Below, piece by piece: positions 8,459 through 17,526 of a stretch of 64,000 nucleotides of DNA. Every line of letters begins with the position of its first letter. Position 1 is the first letter of the stretch. This DNA comes from Marivita sp. (GTDB lineage Bacteria > Pseudomonadota > Alphaproteobacteria > Rhodobacterales > Rhodobacteraceae). Under the pieces are notes generated by a model that ran no database searches, was not told where the DNA came from, and was given only the letters and a program-made list of their open reading frames with translations. The translations under genes were made by a program, and so were the position numbers. Location of the stretch: the NCBI RefSeq assembly GCF_022763305.1, contig NZ_JALEGT010000035.1, positions 62,001 to 126,000 on the forward strand, in the 5' to 3' direction.

Positions 8459-9972
8459 GAGCGGATCAGGTTTGTCCCGGTCATTTCATCCGGCTGCGGC
8501 AGCCCCATCAGCGCCAGCAGCGTCGGCGCGAGATCGGCCAGCCGCCCATCGGCCAGCGTGGCGCCCTCCGGCCCGCCATACAGCACCACGGGAACAAGGT
8601 TCGTGGTATGCGCCGTATGCGGCCCACCGGTTTCGGGATCGACCATCGTTTCGCAATTGCCATGATCCGCCGTGACGATCATCGCGCCACCCGCCTTTTC
8701 GACAGCGGCCAGCACCTTGCCCAGACCGGCATCTACCGCCTCGCAGGCCTTGATCGCGGCGTCCAGATCGCCGGTATGACCCACCATATCCGGGTTCGCG
8801 TAATTGGTGACGATCAGATCATACCCCGCCTCGACCGCCGCGACGAATTTCTCGGTCACCTCATCCGCTGACATCTCGGGCTGCAGATCATAGGTCGCCA
8901 CGTTCGGGCTTTTGGGCATGTAGCGGTCTTCGCCCTCTTCCGGCGTTTCCTGCCCACCGTTCAGAAAGAAGGTCACATGCGGGTACTTTTCGGTCTCCGC
9001 CAGCCGGAACTGTTTGCGACCATGTTTTGAGACCCATTCGCCCAGCGTGTTCCGGATCTCCTGCTTCGGGTACGCGGTAGTCATGTAGGCGTTGTGGGCC
9101 TTGGAATAATCCACCATGCCCAGCAGACCGGACAAGTCGGGCTTCTCCCGCTCGAACCCGTCGAAGTCCGGGTCTCCGATGGCGGCCAGGATCTCGCGCG
9201 CCCGGTCGGCGCGGAAGTTGAGGCAGAAGAACCCGTCTCCCGCAGTCAGACCGCTGTATTCCCCGATCACGCAGGGTTCGATGAATTCATCGTTCTGACC
9301 CTTGGAATAAGCCTCGTCCACAGCTTGAGCCGCCGTGCCAACGCGGGTCCCCTGCCCCAGGATCATCGCGTTATACGCCCGCTCGACCCGGTCCCACCGC
9401 GTGTCGCGGTCCATCGCGAAGTACCGCCCGATCACGGTGCCGATGCTGGCATCCTCCGGCAGGCTGCCCACAAGATCATCGACAAACCCCTTGGCCGAGG
9501 TCGGCGCAACGTCGCGCCCGTCGGTGATGGCGTGCAGCACCACCTCGACGCCCTGATCCGTCAGCGCCTTCACCGCCGCCTTGATATGGCTGATATGCCC
9601 ATGCACCCCACCGTCCGAGACCACACCCATGACATGCGCGCGGCCACCCGCGTCCTTGACCGCCTTGGCAAACTCAAGGATCGCCGCGTTCTCGAAAAAG
9701 CTGCCGTCTTCGATGGCAAGGTCGATCTGGCCCAGATCCATCGCCACCACCCGGCCCGCGCCGATATTGGTGTGCCCCACCTCGGAATTGCCCATCTGCC
9801 CGCTCGGCAAGCCCACATCCGGGCCATGCGTAACCAGCGTCGCGTGGGGGCAGGTTGCCATCAGGTGATCCATCGTCGGCGTGTTCGCCAGCTTGGGTGC
9901 ATTCGCCGTCGGATCGTCACGCAGGCCCCAGCCGTCGAGGATGGTCAGAACGACAGGTTTCGGGGTGGTCAT
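8455..9972 (-). CDS. gpmI: 2,3-bisphosphoglycerate-independent phosphoglycerate mutase
   Basis: A 505-residue cytoplasmic Mn-dependent enzyme interconverting 3- and 2-phosphoglycerate in glycolysis and gluconeogenesis. The N-terminal VLTILDGWGLRDD provides a metal-binding Asp, and S63 in GQMGNSEVGH is the phosphorylated serine. HAITDGRDVAP and the C-terminal ITADHGNCE and TAHTTNLVPV carry further metal ligands. The length is typical. It is the first gene of the gpmI-envC-ctpA-rppH run. Its Shine-Dalgarno sequence lies within an inverted repeat described separately. Confidence 0.97.
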   Translation of the reverse strand: MTTPKPVVLTILDGWGLRDDPTANAPKLANTPTMDHLMATCPHATLVTHGPDVGLPSGQMGNSEVGHTNIGAGRVVAMDLGQIDLAIEDGSFFENAAILEFAKAVKDAGGRAHVMGVVSDGGVHGHISHIKAAVKALTDQGVEVVLHAITDGRDVAPTSAKGFVDDLVGSLPEDASIGTVIGRYFAMDRDTRWDRVERAYNAMILGQGTRVGTAAQAVDEAYSKGQNDEFIEPCVIGEYSGLTAGDGFFCLNFRADRAREILAAIGDPDFDGFEREKPDLSGLLGMVDYSKAHNAYMTTAYPKQEIRNTLGEWVSKHGRKQFRLAETEKYPHVTFFLNGGQETPEEGEDRYMPKSPNVATYDLQPEMSADEVTEKFVAAVEAGYDLIVTNYANPDMVGHTGDLDAAIKACEAVDAGLGKVLAAVEKAGGAMIVTADHGNCETMVDPETGGPHTAHTTNLVPVVLYGGPEGATLADGRLADLAPTLLALMGLPQPDEMTGTNLIRS

Positions 9973-9981
9973 GGGTGCTGT

Positions 9982-10020
9982 CCTCTGCTCGGCCCGGTCT
10001 TGCGCGCGGTGTAGCAGAGG
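9982..10020 (-). promoter_or_regulatory. Leader hairpin covering the gpmI ribosome binding site
   Basis: On the minus strand CCTCTGCT (10020-10013) and AGCAGAGG (9989-9982) form a perfect 8-bp inverted repeat with a 23-base loop. The likely Shine-Dalgarno AGAGGA overlaps the 3' arm and lies about 8 bases before the ATG at 9972. If formed in the mRNA, the stem would hide the ribosome binding site of gpmI. Confidence 0.4.
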
Positions 10021-10085
10021 TGGCGCGGGATGTGGAGAGGGCGGTTCACCGGAGTGTTCTCGTATAGGGCGGGTTCAAAGTCGCC

Positions 10086-10691
10086 TCACTGGAAGACCCG
10101 CCACCCTGCCATCCACCGTGTCAGGGTGGTGATCGCGCAGAGCGCGGCAAAGCCGTAGGCAAGCCATGGGAACGCCAGCGGGAACAGGCACATGGTAACA
10201 AAGAGCACAATGGTCTCGGTGCCTTCGGTCAGGCCGCCAAGGTAGTAAATGCCCTTGCTCGGGTACTCGTCAGAAGTGATCCCGCGCTTTTCGGCAATGA
10301 TCGAAAACGCCAGAAAGCTTGATCCGGTGCCGATGAAACTGCAGATCAGCAGCGCGGCGGGCAGCGCGTTGGTCGCTGGATCGTGCAGCGCAAACCCCAG
10401 CGGGAACAGCCCGTAGAACATGAAGTCCAGCGCGATGTCGAGAAACGCGCCGCGATCCGTCGGATGGGTCAGACGCGCCACGGCACCATCCAGCCCGTCA
10501 GCCAGACGGTTCAGCAGCAGGCACAGCAGCGCCAGACCGAACAGGCCCATCCAGACCGCGATCACGCTCAGAAGCCCGATCCCGAAGCCCACCAGCGTGA
10601 TCTGATCCGCGCTGATGCCGCGCGCCACAATCGCCCGCGCCGGGCGGTCGATGGCGCGTTTGATATGCGGCAAAAGGGCGGCGTCGATCAT
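10086..10691 (-). CDS. CDP-alcohol phosphatidyltransferase family membrane protein
   Basis: With the start at the ATG at 10691 (preceded by GAGAATTCC) the protein has 201 residues; an in-frame ATG at 10736 would add 15 residues that do not look like part of the family. The CDP-alcohol transferase signature is present as DGLDGAVARL, then G, then DIALD: the D(x)2DG(x)2AR(x)7G(x)3D(x)3D pattern, one residue shorter between AR and G than the usual 8. Several hydrophobic segments follow. Members join a CDP-activated lipid to an alcohol such as glycerol phosphate, serine or inositol at the inner membrane; the acceptor cannot be assigned. It is divergent from ynjB. Confidence 0.83.
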   Translation of the reverse strand: MIDAALLPHIKRAIDRPARAIVARGISADQITLVGFGIGLLSVIAVWMGLFGLALLCLLLNRLADGLDGAVARLTHPTDRGAFLDIALDFMFYGLFPLGFALHDPATNALPAALLICSFIGTGSSFLAFSIIAEKRGITSDEYPSKGIYYLGGLTEGTETIVLFVTMCLFPLAFPWLAYGFAALCAITTLTRWMAGWRVFQ

Positions 10692-10810
10692 GGAATTCTC
10701 TTCGAACGGATGGCGTGTCTTCGCCATAGCCGCCATACATCATGCGGGCCAATGAAATCTTTCACACCTGTTTGTCATTTGACCGGATCGGGGTAGTGCT
10801 GGTCTTAACG

Positions 10811-10830
10811 GGCAAACCGGGGCGTTTGCC
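10811..10830 (+). promoter_or_regulatory. Hairpin in the leader of ynjBCD
   Basis: GGCAAAC (10811-10817) and GTTTGCC (10824-10830) form a perfect 7-bp stem with a 6-base loop, ending 21 bases before the ynjB ATG. No U-tract follows, so it is not an intrinsic terminator. It could be an mRNA structure or the dyad of an operator. Confidence 0.35.
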
Positions 10831-10851
10831 TCCAAGATCAGGACCATACCC

Positions 10852-12057
10852 ATGCGCAAGCTTCTCGCCGTCACCGCCGCCATCGCAACCGCCTTTGCCG
10901 CCCATGCGGAACCGGACCCCACGAATTGGGAAGCGGTCACCGAAGAGGCGCGCGGCCAGACGGTCTACTGGAACGCGTGGGGCGGGTCCGACACGATCAA
11001 CAGCTTCATCGCGTGGATCGGCGACCGGGTGAACGAGGACTACGGCGTCACACTTGAACATGTGAAGCTGTCGGACACCGCCGATGCGGTCAGCCGCGTT
11101 CTCGCGGAAAAGACCGCCGGCAAGGACGAAGGCGGCGCGATCGACATGATCTGGATCAACGGCGAAAACTTCGCCGCGATGAAGGACCAGGACCTGCTTT
11201 TCGGCCCGTGGGTCGAAGCGATGCCAAGCTGGGCCAATGTCGATGTGGCGGGCAAACCGGCGGTGATCTCGGACTTCACCGTGCCCACCGACGGTCTTGA
11301 GGCACCCTGGGGCATGGCGCAGGTGGTGTTCTACTATGACACCGCACGGCTCGCGACCCCGCCCACCACAATGGAGGCGCTGGCCGCCTATGCCGCCGCC
11401 AATCCGGGGCGCTTCACCTATCCGCAGCCGCCCAACTTCCTGGGCTCGACCTTCCTCAAACAGGCGCTGATCGAATTCGTGCCCGACGCCTCGGTTCTGC
11501 AGGCCCCGGTCGATGAGGCCGATTACGACGCCGCCACCGCCGCCTTCTGGACCTTTATGGACGGTCTCACCCCGACCCTCTGGCGTCAGGGCCGCGCCTA
11601 TCCGCAGAACGAATCCCGCCAGATCCAGTTGATGGCCGATGGCGAGATTGACCTTGCGATCAGCTTCAACCCCAACGAGGCCAGCAACGCGATCGCAAAT
11701 GGCCAGTTGCAGAACACCGTCCGCACCTTCGTGATGGACGCGGGCAGCATCGGCAATGCCAGCTTTGTCGCAATCCCCTACAACGCCAATGCCAAGGCGG
11801 GTGCCATGGTGGTGGCGAATTTCATGATGTCCCCCGAGGCACAGGCGATGATGCAGGACCCCGAGGTCTGGGGCCTTGGCACCGTGCTCGATCTGGCCAA
11901 GCTGTCGGGTGAAGACCGTGCCCGCTTTGACGCGCTGGAACTGGGTATCGCCACGCTGCCGCCGTCGGAACTCGGCGCAACCCTGCCCGAGCCGCATCCG
12001 AGCTGGATGGTCAAGCTCGAGGAAGACTGGACCGAACGGTACGGCGTCGCGCAATAG
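10852..12057 (+). CDS. ynjB: ABC transporter substrate-binding protein, YnjB type
   Basis: A 401-residue periplasmic binding protein with a signal peptide (MRKLLAVTAAIATAFAAHA). It follows the type 2 periplasmic binding fold seen in YnjB (VYWNAWGGSDTINSFIAWI, DMIWINGENFAAMK, WGMAQVVFYYDTA, MADGEIDLAISFNPNEA). The ligand of the YnjBCD importer is not established; thiamine-type or metal/anion ligands have been suggested for relatives by homology only. A good AGGA ribosome binding site precedes the ATG. The permease gene starts 8 bases after its stop, and the ATPase follows, giving a complete importer operon. Confidence 0.9.
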   Translation: MRKLLAVTAAIATAFAAHAEPDPTNWEAVTEEARGQTVYWNAWGGSDTINSFIAWIGDRVNEDYGVTLEHVKLSDTADAVSRVLAEKTAGKDEGGAIDMIWINGENFAAMKDQDLLFGPWVEAMPSWANVDVAGKPAVISDFTVPTDGLEAPWGMAQVVFYYDTARLATPPTTMEALAAYAAANPGRFTYPQPPNFLGSTFLKQALIEFVPDASVLQAPVDEADYDAATAAFWTFMDGLTPTLWRQGRAYPQNESRQIQLMADGEIDLAISFNPNEASNAIANGQLQNTVRTFVMDAGSIGNASFVAIPYNANAKAGAMVVANFMMSPEAQAMMQDPEVWGLGTVLDLAKLSGEDRARFDALELGIATLPPSELGATLPEPHPSWMVKLEEDWTERYGVAQ

Positions 12058-12064
12058 GCACCGG

Positions 12065-13783
12065 GTGTCCCTGCGCTGCGACACGACATCGGCGCGGGCC
12101 CGGTTTCTGCCCTGGGCCCCGCTTCTGACCCTCGCCATCATGGTCGGCCCGGTTGTGGCCGGGGTTCTGGGCACGCTCGCCCCCGCCTTCGGCTACATGC
12201 CGGCCCTCGGGGGTGACGCGATCACCCTCAGCGCCTTTGCGATGCTCTTTGACTGGCCCGGCATCACCCGCGCCAGCACCCTCAGCATCACCACCGGGAT
12301 CGCGTCGACCGCCCTGTCCCTGCTCCTTGTCGCCCTGATCTGCGCCGCTTGGAGCGGGTCCCGCGCGTTCCGCATCATCGAACGGATGCTGTCGCCGCTC
12401 CTGTCGGTCCCGCACGCCGCCGCCGCCTTCGGGCTGGCCTTCCTGATCGCCCCATCTGGCTGGGTCGCGCGGGCCACCTCGCCATGGCTCACCGGATGGG
12501 ACAGGCCGCCGGACCTGCTGATCCTTCAAGACCCTTACGGCCTGTCCCTGATCGCCGGGCTGGTGGTCAAGGAGGTGCCATTCCTCTTGCTGATGACGCT
12601 GGCGGCCCTCAGCCAAATCCGCACGCAACAGGCGCGCGACACCGCGCTGGCGCTGGGTTATTCCCCCGTGACCGCTTGGTTCAAGACCGTCTTCCCCCGC
12701 GTCTATGCGCAGATCAGACTGCCGGTCTTTGCCGTTCTCGCCTTCTCGATGACCGTGGTGGATGTGTCCCTGATCCTTGGCCCGACAACGCCCACGACCT
12801 TGTCCGTGCAAATCCTCAAATGGATGAACGATCCCGATCTGAGCATGCGCTTTCTCGCCTCGGCCGCCGCCGTCTGGCAGCTTGCGCTGGTGGTCGGCAC
12901 GCTCCTGCTGTGGCGTGTTGGTGAAATCGTCATCGCGGCACTGGGCCGTCGCTGGGTGGCCTCCGGCGCACGCGGCGGGGCAACGCGCACCATCCGCGCC
13001 CTGTCGTTGACCGCTGCCCTGCTCAGCGCCAGCGCCATCGTCTTCGGCATCCTTGGCCTGCTTGTCTGGTCCTTCGCCGGGTTCTGGAGCTTCCCCGACC
13101 TGCTGCCGGGGGCCTTCACGCTCAAGACATGGATGCGCCACGCGATGAACCTCTGGCCCATCGTGGCCGAAACCCTGATCATCGCCTCGGCCTCCACGCT
13201 GGTCGCACTGCTTCTCACCCTCGCCTGTCTCGAAGCCGAAGAGCGTCACGGTCTCCGGCCCGGCAGCCGGGCGCTCTGGTTGCTCTACGTGCCGCTGATC
13301 GTGCCGCAGATCGCCTTTCTGACCGGGCTTCAGACGCTCGCCATCTTCACCGGCATCGACGGCAACAGAACCGCCGTGATCGCGGTACACATCATCTTCG
13401 TCCTGCCTTATGTGTTCCTGTCACTGGCCGATCCCTTCCGCGCATTGGACGCGCGCTATGGCCATGTGGCCCGCGCCTTGGGGGCGGGCTGCGACGGGGT
13501 GCTCTGGCGGGTGCGCCTGCCGATGCTGCTGCGCCCGATCCTGACAGCCGCAGCCGTCGGGTTCGCCGTCTCCATCGGGCAATACCTGCCCACCCTGCTG
13601 GCCGGGGCGGGCCGGGTGCAGACCCTGACGACCGAGGCCGTCGCTTTGGCCTCCGGGGGTGACCGGCGGGTGATTTCGGTCTATGCGCTCAGCCAGACGG
13701 CACTGGCGCTCTTGCCCTTTGCTTTTGCACTGTTCGTTCCCGCCATCATCTGGCGCAATCGCAAGGGGCTGCGCCATGCCTGA
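12065..13783 (+). CDS. ynjC: ABC transporter permease, YnjC type (two fused permease halves)
   Basis: Reading from a GTG at 12065, directly after ynjB, the protein has 572 residues with about 12 hydrophobic segments. It holds two BPD_transp_1-type permease halves in one chain, the arrangement of YnjC. EAA-type loops that dock the ATPase are seen as ARDTALALGYSPVTAWFKTV in the first half and ARALGAGCDGVLWRVRLPML in the second. The frame is open upstream of 12065, but that part overlaps ynjB and does not look like protein of this family. The start is the least certain point; the Shine-Dalgarno is weak and translation is probably coupled to ynjB. It overlaps ynjD by 8 bases. Confidence 0.88.
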   Translation: MSLRCDTTSARARFLPWAPLLTLAIMVGPVVAGVLGTLAPAFGYMPALGGDAITLSAFAMLFDWPGITRASTLSITTGIASTALSLLLVALICAAWSGSRAFRIIERMLSPLLSVPHAAAAFGLAFLIAPSGWVARATSPWLTGWDRPPDLLILQDPYGLSLIAGLVVKEVPFLLLMTLAALSQIRTQQARDTALALGYSPVTAWFKTVFPRVYAQIRLPVFAVLAFSMTVVDVSLILGPTTPTTLSVQILKWMNDPDLSMRFLASAAAVWQLALVVGTLLLWRVGEIVIAALGRRWVASGARGGATRTIRALSLTAALLSASAIVFGILGLLVWSFAGFWSFPDLLPGAFTLKTWMRHAMNLWPIVAETLIIASASTLVALLLTLACLEAEERHGLRPGSRALWLLYVPLIVPQIAFLTGLQTLAIFTGIDGNRTAVIAVHIIFVLPYVFLSLADPFRALDARYGHVARALGAGCDGVLWRVRLPMLLRPILTAAAVGFAVSIGQYLPTLLAGAGRVQTLTTEAVALASGGDRRVISVYALSQTALALLPFAFALFVPAIIWRNRKGLRHA

Positions 13784-14414
13784 TCCCGGACTGACCCTTG
13801 ATCGCGTGATCATCCAACGCGACGGGCGCACCCTTGTCGACATCTCCGACCATGTCGCGCCGGGCGAGGTGCTGACCGTCATGGGGCCAAGCGGCTCCGG
13901 AAAATCGACGCTGCTGTCCTACATCATCGGAACGCTGGACACCGGGTTCCATGCGGCAGGGCGCGTGATCCTGAACGGCACCGACATCACCGATCTTGCG
14001 CCCGAACAGCGGCACGTCGGGATTCTGTTTCAGGACGAACTGCTGTTTCCGCATCTGTCGGTCGGCGAAAACCTCGCCTTCGGACTCCGCGCTTCGGTCA
14101 AGACCCGCGCCGCGCGCCGCGCGCAGATCGACGCAGCACTTGAGGACATCGGTCTGGCGGGCTTTGCCGACCGCGATCCGGAAACCCTGTCAGGCGGCCA
14201 AAAGGCGCGGGTGGCGCTGATGCGGATGCTGCTCTCCGGTCCGAAGGCCTTGCTGCTGGATGAACCGTTCTCCCGGCTCGACACCGAACGCCGCGACCAG
14301 ATCCGCGCGCTGGTCTTCGATCAGGCCCGCGCCAAGGGGTTACCTGTTCTGCTGGTCACCCATGACCACGCCGATGCCGACGCGGCGGGTGGCCGGGTAC
14401 ACAGGCTCGATTAA
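13776..14414 (+). CDS. ynjD: ABC transporter ATP-binding protein, YnjD type
   Basis: From the ATG at 13776, which overlaps the end of the permease gene by 8 bases, the protein has 212 residues. Walker A is GPSGSGKST, the Q-loop is in ILFQDELLFPHLSV, the ABC signature is LSGGQKAR, Walker B is ALLLDEPFSRLD and the switch His is in LLVTHDHADAD. It supplies ATP hydrolysis for the YnjBC importer. The gene ends 12 bases before the stop of the convergent wecG-like gene. Confidence 0.93.
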   Translation: MPDPGLTLDRVIIQRDGRTLVDISDHVAPGEVLTVMGPSGSGKSTLLSYIIGTLDTGFHAAGRVILNGTDITDLAPEQRHVGILFQDELLFPHLSVGENLAFGLRASVKTRAARRAQIDAALEDIGLAGFADRDPETLSGGQKARVALMRMLLSGPKALLLDEPFSRLDTERRDQIRALVFDQARAKGLPVLLVTHDHADADAAGGRVHRLD

Positions 14415-14426
14415 CCCGCGCCGAGG

Positions 14427-15212
14427 CTATTTGCCTTCCCGGGCGGGCGCGCCCTCCATTGTGCCAAAGCGCAGTTTCAGCGCGTGGATCATTTCGACCG
14501 GCAGGATTCCGAAACACTTGGCATAGCGCGGGATCAGACGCGCGGGCTGTGACAGCGCGCGCCAGAGCCATTCCATTGCGATGGCCCGCACCCAGGCGGG
14601 CGCACGCACCTGCGCGCCAGAGAAGAAATCCAGACCCGCGCCGATGGACACAAACCCGACATGGGACAGCTTGTCCCGTCCGTAAGCCGCAAACAGTTCC
14701 TGCTTCGGTGCCCCCAATGCAAGAAAGGCCATGTCCGCACCTGCGGCTTTCAGCGCCTCAAGCACCGCATCCGCTGACGCACCGACCGGATCAAACCCCA
14801 TCGGGGGGGCAATCGTCGCCACGATCCGCGTGCCGGGTACTTCGCGTTCGAGATAGGTTTTGGCAGCGGCCAATGTGTCGTCCGTGCTGCCCACCAGCGC
14901 CAGCGTCTTGCCATGCGCTGCCGCGATCCGCACCAAAGGCAGAATCGCGTCCGATCCGGGGATCAGGGACACGGGACGGCCTGCCAGTTTCGACATCCAG
15001 ACAATCGGATTTCCGTCCGCAACCACAAGGTCCTGTGCGGCGTAAGCGTCACGGAATCGCCGGTCCTGACGTAATTTTACCAAATGGTCCAAATTGATCG
15101 TGGCCAGCGAAAACCCGTCGCCCGCGCGCAGGCGGGACGAGATCTGCCGTTCGAGAACGACCCAATCAGGTACGTTGACCGTCACATCGAATGTGTCGCC
15201 CCAAAAGCGCAT
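14427..15212 (-). CDS. WecG/TagA/CpsF family glycosyltransferase
   Basis: A 261-residue GT26-family enzyme that would transfer N-acetylmannosamine(-uronic acid) or a related sugar to an undecaprenyl-linked acceptor in surface polysaccharide synthesis. Family motifs are TINLDHLVKLRQDRRFRD, VVADGNPIVW and MAFLALGAPKQELF. The start was placed at the ATG at 15212 because AGGAGG lies five bases upstream; in-frame ATGs at 15257, 15242 and 15233 lack such a site, and the frame is open further back to 15452 without family-like sequence. It is convergent with ynjD and divergent from the EPS genes at 15479. Confidence 0.85.
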   Translation of the reverse strand: MRFWGDTFDVTVNVPDWVVLERQISSRLRAGDGFSLATINLDHLVKLRQDRRFRDAYAAQDLVVADGNPIVWMSKLAGRPVSLIPGSDAILPLVRIAAAHGKTLALVGSTDDTLAAAKTYLEREVPGTRIVATIAPPMGFDPVGASADAVLEALKAAGADMAFLALGAPKQELFAAYGRDKLSHVGFVSIGAGLDFFSGAQVRAPAWVRAIAMEWLWRALSQPARLIPRYAKCFGILPVEMIHALKLRFGTMEGAPAREGK

Positions 15213-15478
15213 CAGCGCCTCCTGTTTCGCCATTTTGGGCATGTCTACCTGCGCCATAAGGCCAAATCGCGGCCACAGCGCCGCAAAATCAAGACAATCC
15301 CGCAAAAAATATCCTAAGACACACGAGAAATCCGGCGTTTGTCGAATTATCACCATGATTGAGTGGTGTATCCCCTGCGGAAAAGCCGCACAAAACGACG
15401 AGAGCAGCCAGTGAAACGCATCCGATTCCGTCCTGCCCCGCGCCAGGCCCATGGGCGCTGCCGCAGTCAGGCTGCGCT

Positions 15479-16606
15479 GTGAGCGGGGCTGTCTCGATCA
15501 TCGGCTGCGGGTTCGTGGCGGATCTCTACATGCGCTCGCTTGCTGCGATGGATGGGATCACCGTGGCGGGCGTGTTCGATCGCAACCCCGAACGCCTGTC
15601 GCAGTTTTGCGCTTTCTGGAAGGTGCCCGCGGTCACGTCACTTGATGACCTGCTCGACCGTCATCCGCGCGATGGTGTCGTGCTCAACCTCACCAACCCG
15701 GCCTCACATTACGAGATCAATTCAGCCTGCCTTGCCGCGGGCTGTCACACCTACTCGGAAAAACCGCTCGCGATGAGCGTCGAGGACGCCAAGGCGCTGC
15801 ACGCCCAAGCGCAGGCCGCCGGGTTGATGCTGGCATCGGCCCCATGCAGCGTGTTAGGCGAAGCCGCGCAAACCCTGGGTCACGCGTTGCGCACCGGGGT
15901 CGCCGGAACGCCGCGCGCGATCTATGCCGAACTGGACGACGGGTTCGTGCCGCAGGCGGCCTACAGGAAATGGATCTCCGAATCCGGCGCGCCGTGGCCC
16001 TTCGAGGATGAATTCCGCGTCGGCTGCACGCTCGAGCATGCGGGCTACTACCTTGGCTGGCTGATCTCGTGGTTCGGATCGGTGCGCACCGTCGTCGCGG
16101 CCTCGGCCGAGACCATCCCCGACAAGGAAGGCACCGGACCGTTTGCGCCAGACCTCTCGGTCGCGACGCTGTTCTTCGACAACGGACCGATGACGCGCCT
16201 CACCTGCTCCATCGTGGCCCCGCATGACCACCAAATCCGCATCATCGGCGATGGCGGCGTTCTGGCCTGCAAGGCGGCATGGGACAATTCTGCCAAGGTC
16301 ACCTTCGCCAAGCGCATGACGATCCGCCGCCGCCTGATGGAATCGCCTTTTCCGAAAACCATCAAGCTCGGTCAGCCGACCCATCCCAAAGTCAAACGCT
16401 GGGGCGCGGCTGCGATGAACTTCATGCTCGGCCCTGCCGAAATGCTGGATGCGATCCGCACGGGTCGCCCCTCGCGCCTGTCCAACGACTTTGCCCTGCA
16501 CATGACCGAAGTCACGCTGGCCATGCAGAACGCCGGTGAACATTCCGGCGCGCAGGCGATGACAACCCGCTGCGATCCGATGGAGCCGATGCCATGGGCG
16601 CAGTGA
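15479..16606 (+). CDS. Gfo/Idh/MocA family oxidoreductase (EPS locus)
   Basis: A 375-residue NAD(P)-dependent sugar oxidoreductase. It has a Rossmann start (SIIGCGFVADLYMRSL), an acidic loop FDRN for the adenosine ribose and the family EKP motif (YSEKPLAMS), followed by the alpha/beta C-terminal domain. The GTG at 15479 is chosen because the family sequence begins there; the frame is open upstream but without homology, and CAGG lies about 9 bases before. Members oxidise or reduce nucleotide sugars or free polyols. It overlaps the next gene, an SDR epimerase/dehydratase, by 13 bases. The same pair of domains occurs fused in one protein 3 kb downstream. Confidence 0.87.
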   Translation: MSGAVSIIGCGFVADLYMRSLAAMDGITVAGVFDRNPERLSQFCAFWKVPAVTSLDDLLDRHPRDGVVLNLTNPASHYEINSACLAAGCHTYSEKPLAMSVEDAKALHAQAQAAGLMLASAPCSVLGEAAQTLGHALRTGVAGTPRAIYAELDDGFVPQAAYRKWISESGAPWPFEDEFRVGCTLEHAGYYLGWLISWFGSVRTVVAASAETIPDKEGTGPFAPDLSVATLFFDNGPMTRLTCSIVAPHDHQIRIIGDGGVLACKAAWDNSAKVTFAKRMTIRRRLMESPFPKTIKLGQPTHPKVKRWGAAAMNFMLGPAEMLDAIRTGRPSRLSNDFALHMTEVTLAMQNAGEHSGAQAMTTRCDPMEPMPWAQ

Positions 16607-17526
16607 AACGGGTCCTCATCACCGGTGCGACTGGCTTCATCGGACGCGCCACCGTCACCGCTGCGTTGGATGCGGGATTGCAGGTCGTGGCCGTCCAGAG
16701 GCACGCTGGGACGGACCGTACGGATGTAACGTACGTTTCGGTTGACCTGACCGTACGGGACAGCATCGCGGACCTTTCCACAGCTATGGCCGAATGCGAC
16801 GCCGTCATCCACCTTGCCGCTGCCATGTCCGGCAAGGCAGAGGATCACGCACGATTGACGATTGCAGGCACCGAGCGCGTGATCGCTGCGATGAAAAACG
16901 CCGGTATCGGTCACCTCACCCTTGCGAGTTCGCTGGCGGTATATGACACGTCCAAAGTGCCAATCGGCGGCACTCTGGCCGACACGACGCCGCTCGTGAC
17001 CACAAACACTCCGCGCGATGCGTATTCGGATGCGAAAGCCCGGCAGGAGAGCCTCGTTTCAAAGGCCGGTTTCGGGTCGGTGACCGTGGTACGGCCCGGC
17101 ATCGTGTACGACGCGGACCATCTCTGGAACGCGCATTTGGGTGTTGGGACAGGACCGGTTTTGTTCCGCGCTGCGGCGGATGATCCGTTGCCGATGTGCC
17201 ATGTCCAAAGATGTGCCGCAGCGCTTGTGCAAGCGACTGTAGACCGGCTTCGGGACACGATCACTCTGGTTGACCCTGCTTTGCCGACGCGAGGACAAGT
17301 GGTTGCAAAGCTTCAAGAAAGAGGCTGGCCGAAACAGGTTCTGCCCCTTCCTCTCGGACTTCTCTGGCCTCTGGCGCGGATGCTTGGCCCAATCGCGCCG
17401 CGTCTGCCCGGCCTGCTCCGCGCACCGGTCCTGCGGCAACGGCTGATGCCGATGACCTACCGCTTCCACCTGCCAGAAGCCCTTGATCTACCCGACCCGG
17501 CACCGGTTTGGGAGGCCGCAATATGA
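16594..17526 (+). CDS. NAD-dependent epimerase/dehydratase (extended SDR)
   Basis: A 310-residue extended SDR. The cofactor motif GATGFIG is at residues 10-16, the catalytic Tyr/Lys is in YSDAKARQE, and a Ser sits in LASSLAVYD. Such enzymes modify nucleotide sugars or polyprenyl-linked sugars. It overlaps the upstream Gfo/Idh gene by 13 bases and the next glycosyltransferase by 4 (ATGA), so the three are translated together. It looks like an unfused counterpart of the C-terminal half of the bifunctional protein at 19758. Confidence 0.88.
   Translation: MGAVKRVLITGATGFIGRATVTAALDAGLQVVAVQRHAGTDRTDVTYVSVDLTVRDSIADLSTAMAECDAVIHLAAAMSGKAEDHARLTIAGTERVIAAMKNAGIGHLTLASSLAVYDTSKVPIGGTLADTTPLVTTNTPRDAYSDAKARQESLVSKAGFGSVTVVRPGIVYDADHLWNAHLGVGTGPVLFRAAADDPLPMCHVQRCAAALVQATVDRLRDTITLVDPALPTRGQVVAKLQERGWPKQVLPLPLGLLWPLARMLGPIAPRLPGLLRAPVLRQRLMPMTYRFHLPEALDLPDPAPVWEAAI

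Noticed and set aside
10737-10851. Thiamine pyrophosphate riboswitch before ynjB
   Set aside because: The conserved CUGAGA and related TPP-riboswitch core elements are absent; only a simple hairpin is seen.
12011-13390. A 459-codon minus-strand open frame opposite ynjC
   Set aside because: Gly/Gln/Arg-rich shadow of the permease reading frame; the permease has clear EAA loops.
15213-15478. Extra N-terminal coding for either the WecG-like or the Gfo/Idh gene
   Set aside because: Both frames are open into this gap, but no family-like sequence is seen there and better starts exist at 15212 and 15479; the gap is more likely a divergent promoter region.
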